Source: Geodermatophilus obscurus DSM 43160 (GTDB lineage Bacteria; Actinomycetota; Actinomycetes; Mycobacteriales; Geodermatophilaceae). Taken from it: a stretch of DNA of 64,000 nt. The position numbers and the translations under genes are program-made. Where the stretch lies: positions 4,216,001 through 4,280,000 of the forward strand of contig NC_013757.1 of assembly GCF_000025345.1 (NCBI RefSeq), in the 5' to 3' direction. This document shows positions 56,643-64,000 of this stretch, in pieces. The first letter of the stretch is position 1, and each line of letters opens with the position of its first letter. A model generated the notes under the pieces. It was not told the DNA's origin and ran no database searches. It was given only the letters and a program-made list of their open reading frames with translations.

Positions 56643-59324
56643 TCAGACCTGGGACGGCAGCCGGTCGCCGTCGAGCACGCCCGCGTAGGGCGCGGCCAGC
56701 ACCGCCGGCAGGTCCGCGGTGGGCACCGGGCGACCGAGCAGGTACCCCTGCAGGAACCGGCAGCCCAGTCCGCGCAGCACCGACAGCTGCCCGGGGGTCT
56801 CCACGCCCTCGGCGACGACGTCCAGGCCCAGGGTGCGGCCGAGCTCCACGACGCTGGCGACGACGGCCGCGGTGCGCGGGTCGTCCTCGATGTGGGCCAC
56901 GAAGTCGCGGTCCATCTTCAGGACGTCGACGGGCAGCCGTGAGAGCCGGGCGAGGGTGGAGTGGCCCTTGCCGAAGTCGTCGATCGAGATCATGCAGCCG
57001 GCCTCGCGGAGCGCGGCGAGCTCGCGTTCGACCCGGTCCTCGGCCTCGACGAGCACCGACTCGGTGATCTCCAGCATCAGCCGGGAGGCCGGCACGCCGG
57101 AGGCGGCGAGGGCCCGGGCGACGTCGGCGGCCAGGCAGCCGGCCTGCAGGTGCCGGACGGAGACGTTCACACCGAGCTCCAGGTCGCGCCCCTGCGCCAG
57201 CAGCGGCGCGAGCGCGGCGGTCGCGGCCCCGAGGACCCAGCGCTGCAGCGGGACGACGAGGCCCTCGTCCTCGGCCACCCCGACGAACTCCTCCGGCGGG
57301 ACGTCGCCCAGTTCCGGGTGCCGCCAGCGCACCAGGGCCTCCAGGCCGAGGACGCGGCCCTCCTCCACGCCCACGATGGGCTGCAGGGCCAGCGACAGGC
57401 CGCCGTCGACGATCGCGTCGGGCAGGTCCCGGGCCAGCCGGGCGCGCCGGTCGACCACCCGGTCCAGCGCCTCGCCGGTGGTGCGGACGCAGTTCTTGCC
57501 GGCGGCCTTGGCCGCCCGCAGCGCCAGGTCGGCGCGGCGGACCGCCTCGGCGGGGTCCTCGCCGGCGCGCAGCTCGGCCACGCCGACGCTGCCGGAGACC
57601 GGCAGCACCAGCCCGCCGCGGGCGCTGCCGTCCGGGGCCGGCGGCCGGTGGTCGCGGTCGAGCAGCACGACCAGCCGCTCGGCGAACACGGTGGCCTCGT
57701 CCCGGCCGGCCCGCACGAGGAGGGCGAACTCGTCGCCGCCGAGCCGGGCCACGACGTCGTCCTCCCGCGCGGCCGAGCGCAGCGTCTCGGCCACCTCGCA
57801 GAGCAGCCGGTCGCCGGCGTCGTGCCCGGCGACGTCGTTGACCGTCTTGAAGCCGTCGAGGTCCACCAGCAGCAGGCAACCGGGGGCCGCTGCGGTCGAG
57901 ACCTCGCCGAGCGCGGCCATGAGGCGGGCGCGGTTGGGCAGCCCGGTGAGGAAGTCGGTGTACGCCATCCGCTCCAGCTCGCGCCGGCTCCTGCTGCGGT
58001 CGGTGACGTCCCGCAGGTGCAGGACCAGCCCGGTGCGGCCGCCTGGGCCCGACACGGCGGCCGGGGCGGAGGCGGCGCCGGTGACGTCGACGTCACGGCG
58101 GCTGCCGTCGCGGGTCCGCAGCCGCACGGTCGCCGGCAGCAGGCCGACCGTGGTGCCGCCGCGCACCGCCTGCGCGACCCGGGCGACCAGGTCGCGGTCG
58201 CCGTCGTCGAGCAGCTGGGCGAGCAGCCGCCCGGTGAGCTCGCGGTCGGTCCAGCCCAGCTGGGCCTCCACGGCGCCCGACGCCCAGCCGATCCGGCCGG
58301 CGCCGTCGAGCACGAGGGTGACCGCGTCCCCGCTGTGCACCAGCGCGCGGAAGTAGCCCTCGGTGCGCACCAGGCGCCGGGTGAGCCGGTAGCCGTCGGC
58401 CGCCCACAGCGCGGTGCGCAGCGAGGTGGTCGCGACCAGCGCCGCTCCCCCGGCGGCCTCGACCGGGTCCAGCGGGCGCCCGGCCAGCACGCCGGCGAGG
58501 AGCAGCAGCAGGACGCCGGACGCGACGCCCGAGGCCAGCACCAGGCCGCGCAGCGGGACGATCGGCCGGTCGTGGTCGGGCGTGGCCGGCTCCCCGGGGT
58601 CGGACCGCACGGCCAGCACGCTCGCGGCGAGCATGGCCAGCCAGGCCTGCTCGGTGGCGACGGTGTCGGCGGTGCTGCCCAGCGTCCGGCCGAGCGCACC
58701 GCCCACCGCGACCACGGCCATCGCGACCGAGGCGGCCAGCAGCCAGACCGCGGCCGTCCGGCGCGCGCCGCGGACCGCGGTGCAGGTGACCAGCCCGACC
58801 CCGACGAGCACCGCGCCCACCGCCGGGTAGCCGACCGCGATCAGCCCGTCGGCCGTGCCCTGCACACCGGCGAGCAGGGCGGCCAGCAGCACGTGGCCGA
58901 GCACGGCGACGGCGAGCGTGGCGATGGCGCCGTCGAGCACCGCCCGCGAGCCCGGCCACCGGCGCGACCGCGGGGGCAGCAGCCGCATCGCGGCGAGGAC
59001 GGCGACCGGGACCGCCAGCAGCATCGGCACGTCCTCGGCGCCACCGAACTCCAGGTGCGCCCCGGAACGCACGGTGGCCAGCACCTGCCCGAGCGCCAGC
59101 AGCGCGGTGGCCAGCGCGATCGCCCGCCACGGCCGCGCGGACCGGCCGGGCAGCCGGGCCGCCCCGCGCTGCGCCACGACCGCCGTCGCGCCGGACCCGA
59201 GGGCCAGGCAGGCGGGGACGAGCGCGGGGGCGAGCGGGGACCCGGTCAGCTCCAGGGCCGCGGTGGCGGCGGCGAGCGCCCCGAGCAGCCCGAGGACCGG
59301 GCCGGACGAGCGGACGGCAGGCAT
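56643..59324 (-). CDS. Membrane GGDEF-EAL protein with intact GGDEF and EAL motifs
   Basis: The 893-residue protein has about nine N-terminal membrane helices (to residue ~320), a PAS-like domain (~345-470), a GGDEF domain and an EAL domain. The GGDEF motif is exact (529-533). An inhibitory I-site RxxD (REDD) lies five residues before it. EAL is at 662-664, with LEITESV, SIDDFGKGHSTLARL and AEGVETPGQ also present; the phosphodiesterase loop reads DDFGKG rather than DDFGTG. It may both make and degrade c-di-GMP. Its ATG overlaps the TGA of the upstream paralogue (ATGA). Confidence 0.93.
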   Translation of the reverse strand: MPAVRSSGPVLGLLGALAAATAALELTGSPLAPALVPACLALGSGATAVVAQRGAARLPGRSARPWRAIALATALLALGQVLATVRSGAHLEFGGAEDVPMLLAVPVAVLAAMRLLPPRSRRWPGSRAVLDGAIATLAVAVLGHVLLAALLAGVQGTADGLIAVGYPAVGAVLVGVGLVTCTAVRGARRTAAVWLLAASVAMAVVAVGGALGRTLGSTADTVATEQAWLAMLAASVLAVRSDPGEPATPDHDRPIVPLRGLVLASGVASGVLLLLLAGVLAGRPLDPVEAAGGAALVATTSLRTALWAADGYRLTRRLVRTEGYFRALVHSGDAVTLVLDGAGRIGWASGAVEAQLGWTDRELTGRLLAQLLDDGDRDLVARVAQAVRGGTTVGLLPATVRLRTRDGSRRDVDVTGAASAPAAVSGPGGRTGLVLHLRDVTDRSRSRRELERMAYTDFLTGLPNRARLMAALGEVSTAAAPGCLLLVDLDGFKTVNDVAGHDAGDRLLCEVAETLRSAAREDDVVARLGGDEFALLVRAGRDEATVFAERLVVLLDRDHRPPAPDGSARGGLVLPVSGSVGVAELRAGEDPAEAVRRADLALRAAKAAGKNCVRTTGEALDRVVDRRARLARDLPDAIVDGGLSLALQPIVGVEEGRVLGLEALVRWRHPELGDVPPEEFVGVAEDEGLVVPLQRWVLGAATAALAPLLAQGRDLELGVNVSVRHLQAGCLAADVARALAASGVPASRLMLEITESVLVEAEDRVERELAALREAGCMISIDDFGKGHSTLARLSRLPVDVLKMDRDFVAHIEDDPRTAAVVASVVELGRTLGLDVVAEGVETPGQLSVLRGLGCRFLQGYLLGRPVPTADLPAVLAAPYAGVLDGDRLPSQV

Positions 59325-61960
59325 CAGCGGGATGCCACGAGACCCGGCCACAGCTGACCGGCGCCGTTGTCGAGCACGTCGACCAGCTCCCGCGGGCGCA
59401 TCGGGCGGGCCAGCAGGAAGCCCTGGGCGAAGCCGCAGCCCGCGGCGCGCAGCGCGCCGAGCTGGGCCGGCGTCTCCACGCCCTCGGCCACGACGTCCAG
59501 GCCCAGGGCGCCGGCGATCGAGACGACGGACTCGCACAGCGCTCGCGCCTTGGGGTCGCGGTCGACCCGCAGCACGAAGGCGTGGTCGAGCTTGAGCACG
59601 TCGATCGGCAGCCGGGTCAGGTGGGCCAGCGAGGAGCGGCCGGTGCCGAAGTCGTCGAGCGCCACGTGGACGCCCATGAGCCGCAGCGCCTCAATGTCGA
59701 CGGCCACGTGCTCGCCCTCGGACATGAGCGTCGCCTCGGTGATCTCCAGGATCAGCCGCTCGGGCGCCAGCCCGGTCGACTGCAGCACCGCGGCGACGTC
59801 GCGTACCAGGGTGCGCGCGGCGACGTGCGAGGCGGAGATGTTGACCCCCAGCCGCAGCGGCGCACCGGTGCACGGCAGGGTCAGGACGGCCGCGGCGGCG
59901 TGCGTGAGCGCCCAGCGCTGCAGCTCGCCGATCACCCCGGCACGCTCCGCGATCGGCACGAACTCCGCCGGGGGCACCTCACCGAGCTCCGGGTGCTGCC
60001 AGCGCAGCAGCGCCTCCACGCCGGTCACCCGCCGCTCGCCCAGCGAGACCACCGGCTGGAACAGCACCGACAGCTCGCCGCGGTCCCAGGCACCGGGCAG
60101 GTCCTCGCGCAGGCGGGCCCGCCGCTCGGCGGCACTGCCGAGCGCCGGCCGGTACCGCAGCGCGGTGCCGGTGCCGGCGGCGCCCGCCGCCCGGACGGCG
60201 AGCTCGGCGCGGGTCAGCAGGTCGGGCACCGACTCGGCGGCACCGAGGTCGACCACGCCGATGGCGGCGCTGACGTCGAAGACCCCGGCACCGGTGTCCA
60301 GCGGCTGCTCGATCACCGACAGGCAGCGGTCGGCCAGCAGGTCCACGGCCTGCAGCGTGCCCTCGGCCAGGACGGCGAAGGCGCCGCCCCCCACCCGGGT
60401 GACCGCGTCGGAGCTGCGCACGGTGGCCCGCAGCCGCCTGCCGACCTCCACCAGCACCTCGGTGACGACGTCGCGGCCGGCGTCCTCGCGCACCGCGTCC
60501 AGGCCGTCCAGCTCGATGAGCAGCAGGCTGCGGCAGCCCGGCTCGTCGGCGCCCAGCGCCTGCTCGAGCAGGCGCTCGCAGCCAGCCCGGTTGGGCAGCC
60601 CGGTGACCGGGTCGGTGAACGCGACCTGCTCCAGCACCTGCTCCCGCGCGACCCGCTCGGTGGTGTCGCGGCAGTGCAGGACGACGGCGCCCACCACGGT
60701 GTCCGAGCGCAGGTCCGAGACGCCGGCCTCCAGGTGCCGCCAGCCGCCGTCGGTGTGCCGCAGCCGCAGCCGCAGCACACCGGCGGGCGCGGAGGCGCCG
60801 GCCGCGGGCTGCAGGGCACGGGCTAGCGACAGCGCGTCGTCGGGGTGCACCAGCTCGAGCAGGTCGGCACCCGCCGGGACGGCGTCGGCGGCGCCGAGCG
60901 TCGTCCCCAGGGTCGGCGAGGACCAGGTCACCCGCAGGTCGCCGTCGAGGATGAGCACGGCGTCGCTGCTGGTGGCGACGAGGGAGCGGAAGTAGGCCTC
61001 GCTGCGCCGCAGCCGGGTGCCCAGGTGCTGCTCCTCGCGGGCGGTCAGCCAGCGGTGCAGCACGGCCAGGACGGCGCACAGCGAGCCGCCGACTGCGATC
61101 ACCGGGCTGATCCGGTGGCCGGTCAGCGACACCGCGGCCGCGCCGAAGCAGGCGACCGTCATGGCCAGGTGCGGGAGGAGCTGGCGCAGGTGGGTGGACC
61201 GCCCGGTGTGCGGCTGCGGGCGGGTCTCCGGGCACGGGCCCGGGTCCAGCAGGACGGCGGCACCGAGCAGCACCAGCCCGGCGGCGACGAGGAACCGGCC
61301 GACGTCGCCGACGGCCTCCTCCCCCGTCAGCATCGCCGACGTGCCCAGCGCCCGGCCGGGGGCGAGCAGCGCCGTCGCGGCCAGCAGCACCAGCGCCATG
61401 GGCTGGCGGCGGCTCTCGATGACGCCGAGGAGCAGGACGGCGGCAGCCACCGTGGCCGAGGTGACGACGACGGCCGCCGCGAGGACGGCGCGCCCGCTCG
61501 GGTCGAGGTCCAGCCAGCTGAGGTCGGGACCGAGCACCAGCACCTGCACGACCAGCACGCAGGCGATGAGGAAGAGTGCGAGCTCGACGGCCGGGCGGGG
61601 GCCACCGCGCAGCCGCGAGGGGGCGACGAGGGTGAGGATGCCGACGACGGCGATCACGTAACCGGGGACGGTGGGCAGCCAGCGCAGGGCCACCTGCTCC
61701 AGCGGGGAGTCCGGTGCCGCGACGGTGACCGCGAGCAGGCCGACCACCGGCATCAGCGGGGCCAGGGCGAACAGCCGCCAGCCCCGCCACCCGGACTGCG
61801 CGGACCGGCCGGCGGTCCAGAGCACGACCGCGGTGGCGATGCCGAGTGCGCCGAGCGCCAGGTCGCCGAGGCGTCCCGGGCCGGACGTACCCGCGGACAC
61901 CGCGCAGGCGGAACCCACGGGCACGACGCTCCCGAGGAGCCACCACCTCAGCTTCTGCAC
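59324..61960 (-). CDS. Membrane GGDEF-EAL protein with degenerate GGDEF (GGGAF)
   Basis: The 878-residue paralogue has about nine helices (to ~300), a PAS-like domain (~315-440), a GGDEF-like domain and an EAL domain. The catalytic motif reads GGGAF (524-528), losing both acidic residues, so cyclase activity is not expected. The I-site RSSD is kept and could still bind nucleotide. EAL (649-651), LEITEATL, ALDDFGTGRSSLAHL, KLDHAFV and AEGVETPAQ are intact, so phosphodiesterase activity is plausible. It is translated first and is coupled to the GGDEF-intact partner. Confidence 0.93.
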   Translation of the reverse strand: MQKLRWWLLGSVVPVGSACAVSAGTSGPGRLGDLALGALGIATAVVLWTAGRSAQSGWRGWRLFALAPLMPVVGLLAVTVAAPDSPLEQVALRWLPTVPGYVIAVVGILTLVAPSRLRGGPRPAVELALFLIACVLVVQVLVLGPDLSWLDLDPSGRAVLAAAVVVTSATVAAAVLLLGVIESRRQPMALVLLAATALLAPGRALGTSAMLTGEEAVGDVGRFLVAAGLVLLGAAVLLDPGPCPETRPQPHTGRSTHLRQLLPHLAMTVACFGAAAVSLTGHRISPVIAVGGSLCAVLAVLHRWLTAREEQHLGTRLRRSEAYFRSLVATSSDAVLILDGDLRVTWSSPTLGTTLGAADAVPAGADLLELVHPDDALSLARALQPAAGASAPAGVLRLRLRHTDGGWRHLEAGVSDLRSDTVVGAVVLHCRDTTERVAREQVLEQVAFTDPVTGLPNRAGCERLLEQALGADEPGCRSLLLIELDGLDAVREDAGRDVVTEVLVEVGRRLRATVRSSDAVTRVGGGAFAVLAEGTLQAVDLLADRCLSVIEQPLDTGAGVFDVSAAIGVVDLGAAESVPDLLTRAELAVRAAGAAGTGTALRYRPALGSAAERRARLREDLPGAWDRGELSVLFQPVVSLGERRVTGVEALLRWQHPELGEVPPAEFVPIAERAGVIGELQRWALTHAAAAVLTLPCTGAPLRLGVNISASHVAARTLVRDVAAVLQSTGLAPERLILEITEATLMSEGEHVAVDIEALRLMGVHVALDDFGTGRSSLAHLTRLPIDVLKLDHAFVLRVDRDPKARALCESVVSIAGALGLDVVAEGVETPAQLGALRAAGCGFAQGFLLARPMRPRELVDVLDNGAGQLWPGLVASR

Positions 61961-62077
61961 ACCTGCTCAGTCGGCAGGCGGCCGGAGCCGCGACACCCGG
62001 GAGGGCACTGCCCTCACCCCTCCGAGGGACGGCCCCCCGCCCGATGACGTGCCGGATCGGCCCTCCAGGGCCCCGCA

Positions 62078-62217
62078 GGCCCCGTCCGGAGACTCACCCC
62101 GAGCCTGCGGGGGTGGGAGCGACGGGGTCCTTCATCCAGCGGTGAATGAAGGACCCCCTTGCCCCCCACCGCTCGCTCGCTCGCGGCGGGCCCCTGCAAG
62201 GGGGCCGGGGTCCTCTT
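62078..62217. repeat. Two stop-associated palindromic elements head to head after ilvD
   Basis: Two copies face each other across CCTTCATCCAGCGGTGAATGAAGG: one (62078-62135) with arms GGCCCCGTCC/GGACGGGGTCC, the other (62144-62217) with ACCCCCTTGC/GCAAGGGGGC and ending at the ilvD stop (TGAAAGAGGACCCC on the minus strand). The gap 61961-62217 has no gene; the first ~115 bases must hold the promoter for the GGDEF-EAL pair. Confidence 0.75.
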
Positions 62218-63945
62218 TCAGCCGCAGACGGCGCCCTGGGCCGCGGAGCTCACCAGCTTGGCGTACTTGCCGAGGACGCCGGTGGTGTAGCGCGGGGGCA
62301 GCGGCTGCCAGTCCTGCCGGCGGCGGGCCAGCTCGTCGTCGTCGACCAGCAGGTCGAGGGTGCGGGTGGTGAGGTCCAGCCGGATGCGGTCGCCGTCCTG
62401 CACGAGGGCGATCGGGCCGCCGTCGGTGGCCTCGGGCGCGACGTGGCCGACGCACAGGCCCGTCGTCCCGCCGGAGAACCGGCCGTCGGTGAGCAGCAGG
62501 ACGTCCTTGCCCAGGCCCGCCCCCTTGATGGCGCCGGTGACGGCGAGCATCTCGCGCATGCCCGGCCCGCCCCGGGGACCCTCGTAGCGGATCACCACGA
62601 CGTCGCCCGCCTGCAGCGTGCCCTCGGTGACGGCGTCCATGGCGCCCTGCTCGCCGTCGAAGACGCGCGCGGTGCCCTCGAAGACGTCGGCGTCGAAGCC
62701 GGCCGACTTCACGACCGCGCCGTCCGGGGACAGCGAGCCGCGCAGGATGGTCAGGCCGCCGGTCTTGTGGATCGGGTTGTCCATGGCGTGGACGATCGTG
62801 CCGTCCAGGTCGGGCGGGGCGATCTCGGCGAGGTTCTCGGCCATCGTCTTCCCGGTCACGGTCAGGACGTCGCCGTGCAGCAGGCCGGCGTCGAGCAGCG
62901 CGCGCAGCACGACCGGGACGCCGCCGACACGGTCGATGTCGGTCATGACGAACCGGCCGAAGGGCTTGACGTCGGCCAGGTGCGGGGTGCGGTCGCCGAT
63001 CCGGTTGAAGTCCTCGAGCGTGAGCTCGACCTGGGCCTCGTGCGCGATGGCCAGCAGGTGCAGGACGGCGTTGGTCGAGCCCCCCAGCGCCATGACGACG
63101 GTGATGGCGTTCTCGAACGCCTCCCGGGTCATGATCTGCCGGGCGGTGATCCCCTGGCGCAGCAGGTTGACCACGGCCTCGCCGGAGGCGATCGCCACGG
63201 CGTCGCGGCGGCTGTCCGGCGCCGGCGGCGCGGCGCTGCCGGGCAGCGCCATCCCCAGCGCCTCGGCGACGCTGGCCATCGTGTTGGCGGTGTACATGCC
63301 GCCGCAGGAGCCCTCGCTGGGGCAGGCCGCCTTCTCGATGGCGTCCAGCTCCTCACGGCTGATCAGCCCGCGGGCGCAGGCCCCGACGCCCTCGAAGACG
63401 TCGATGATCGTCAGGTTGTCCCGGTCACCGAGCCGTCCGGGCAGGATCGAGCCGGAGTAGACGAAGACACTGGCGAGGTCGAGGCGGGCCGCGGCCATGA
63501 GCATGCCGGGCAGGGACTTGTCGCAGCCGGCGAGCAGCACCGTGCCGTCGAGGCGCTCGGCGAACACGACCGTCTCGACCGAGTCGGCGATGACCTCGCG
63601 GGAGACCAGCGAGGCCCGCATGCCCTCGTGGCCCATCGAGATGCCGTCGGAGACGGAGATGGTGCCGAACTCCAGCGGGTAGCCGCCGGCGGCGTGCACG
63701 CCCTCCTTGGCCCGCTTGGCCAGCCGGTCCAGCGAGAGGTTGCACGGGGTGATCTCGTTCCACGACGAGGCGACGCCGATCTGCGGCTTCTCCCAGTCGT
63801 CGTCGCCCATGCCCACCGCACGCAGCATCGCCCGCGCCGGGGCCTTGGCGATGCCGTCGGTCACCTCGTAGCTGCGCGGCTTGAGCGGGCTGTGCGTCCC
63901 GCTGTGGGAGTCGCGCCCGGGGATGAGGTCCTCGCCGATCGTCAC
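62218..63945 (-). CDS. ilvD: Dihydroxy-acid dehydratase
   Basis: IlvD dehydrates 2,3-dihydroxy-isovalerate and -methylvalerate, using an Fe-S cluster. The 575-residue protein has [60 protein letters not shown] (cluster Cys residues), [17 protein letters not shown] and [20 protein letters not shown]. Its GTG start follows GAGGAGGACCA. It lies beyond the GGDEF-EAL pair, on the same strand as ilvBNC but apart from it. Only 55 bases upstream are visible; they show no leader peptide. Confidence 0.97.
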   Translation of the reverse strand: MTIGEDLIPGRDSHSGTHSPLKPRSYEVTDGIAKAPARAMLRAVGMGDDDWEKPQIGVASSWNEITPCNLSLDRLAKRAKEGVHAAGGYPLEFGTISVSDGISMGHEGMRASLVSREVIADSVETVVFAERLDGTVLLAGCDKSLPGMLMAAARLDLASVFVYSGSILPGRLGDRDNLTIIDVFEGVGACARGLISREELDAIEKAACPSEGSCGGMYTANTMASVAEALGMALPGSAAPPAPDSRRDAVAIASGEAVVNLLRQGITARQIMTREAFENAITVVMALGGSTNAVLHLLAIAHEAQVELTLEDFNRIGDRTPHLADVKPFGRFVMTDIDRVGGVPVVLRALLDAGLLHGDVLTVTGKTMAENLAEIAPPDLDGTIVHAMDNPIHKTGGLTILRGSLSPDGAVVKSAGFDADVFEGTARVFDGEQGAMDAVTEGTLQAGDVVVIRYEGPRGGPGMREMLAVTGAIKGAGLGKDVLLLTDGRFSGGTTGLCVGHVAPEATDGGPIALVQDGDRIRLDLTTRTLDLLVDDDELARRRQDWQPLPPRYTTGVLGKYAKLVSSAAQGAVCG

Positions 63946-64000
63946 TGGTCCTCCTCGCTGGCACTCGTCGGCCTCGCGCCGATCGTCGTGCTCTGCTCCT

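Noticed and set aside
63946..64000. Possible leader peptide or attenuator before ilvD
   Set aside because: Only 55 bases are visible and they show a strong ribosome site but no branched-chain codon run or hairpin; anything further lies outside the window.

Overview
The window is very GC-rich (I estimate well above 70%), uses GTG starts freely, and has many 4-base GTGA/ATGA gene overlaps. Gene content and order (ftsY-smc-acyP-fpg-rnc-rpmF-DUF177-sepIVA-coaD-rsmD-recG-DAK2; thiL-DUF3515-ddl-gpsA; cofC-ppk-mutT1-leuDC-iclR; gltX with tRNA-Gln/tRNA-Glu; leuB-serA-ilvCNB) match, as far as I recall it, the conserved actinobacterial block known in Mycobacterium tuberculosis (about Rv2921c to Rv3003c). 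Composition and intergenic repeats suggest a Geodermatophilaceae-like actinomycete (Blastococcus/Geodermatophilus/Modestobacter type); the genus is inference. This is core chromosome: I see no insertion sequence, prophage, CRISPR array or horizontally acquired island.

Layout. 1-5.1 kb: end of a GAF-SpoIIE phosphatase, ftsY, a PhoD-type phosphatase and an endonuclease/exonuclease/phosphatase (EEP) protein. 5.1-19.2 kb: a long minus-strand run covering DNA maintenance, RNA processing, translation and division (GNAT, second EEP protein, smc, small coiled-coil protein, acyP, fpg, rnc, rpmF, DUF177, sepIVA, coaD, rsmD, recG, DAK2). 19.2-32.5 kb: rpmB, a cytidylate-kinase-like protein, GNAT, thiL, an Lrp-type RAM domain, DUF3515, a lipoprotein, ddl, a phosphatidylcholine-synthase-like enzyme, a Cys/Met PLP enzyme, gpsA, plsC, cofC, ppk and mutT1. 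32.6-39.2 kb: leuDC with a divergent IclR regulator, a sulfite-oxidase-like enzyme and galTK. 39.3-46.5 kb: two identical tRNA-Glu genes, tRNA-Gln, a CPBP protease, gltX, FAHD, two small enzymes, a two-component system and a small membrane protein. 46.5-64 kb: branched-chain amino acid genes (cimA, leuB, ilvC, ilvN, ilvB, ilvD) with serA, interrupted by two small membrane proteins and a coupled GGDEF-EAL pair.

The most interesting parts are not the enzymes. Two ribosome-mediated attenuators can be read directly: an Ile-Ile-Ile leader peptide before cimA and a Leu-Leu-Leu-Val-Val leader peptide before ilvB. In both, the stop codon is the start of one hairpin, which is followed by a terminator hairpin and a T run. 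Together they suggest that citramalate synthase answers to isoleucine alone while acetolactate synthase answers to leucine and valine. A dispersed family of 55-90 bp palindromic elements lies 3' of many genes, often including the stop codon, and also lies inside ilvBNC. Two adjacent membrane GGDEF-EAL proteins have complementary active sites: the first-translated one has lost GGDEF (GGGAF) and the second keeps it.
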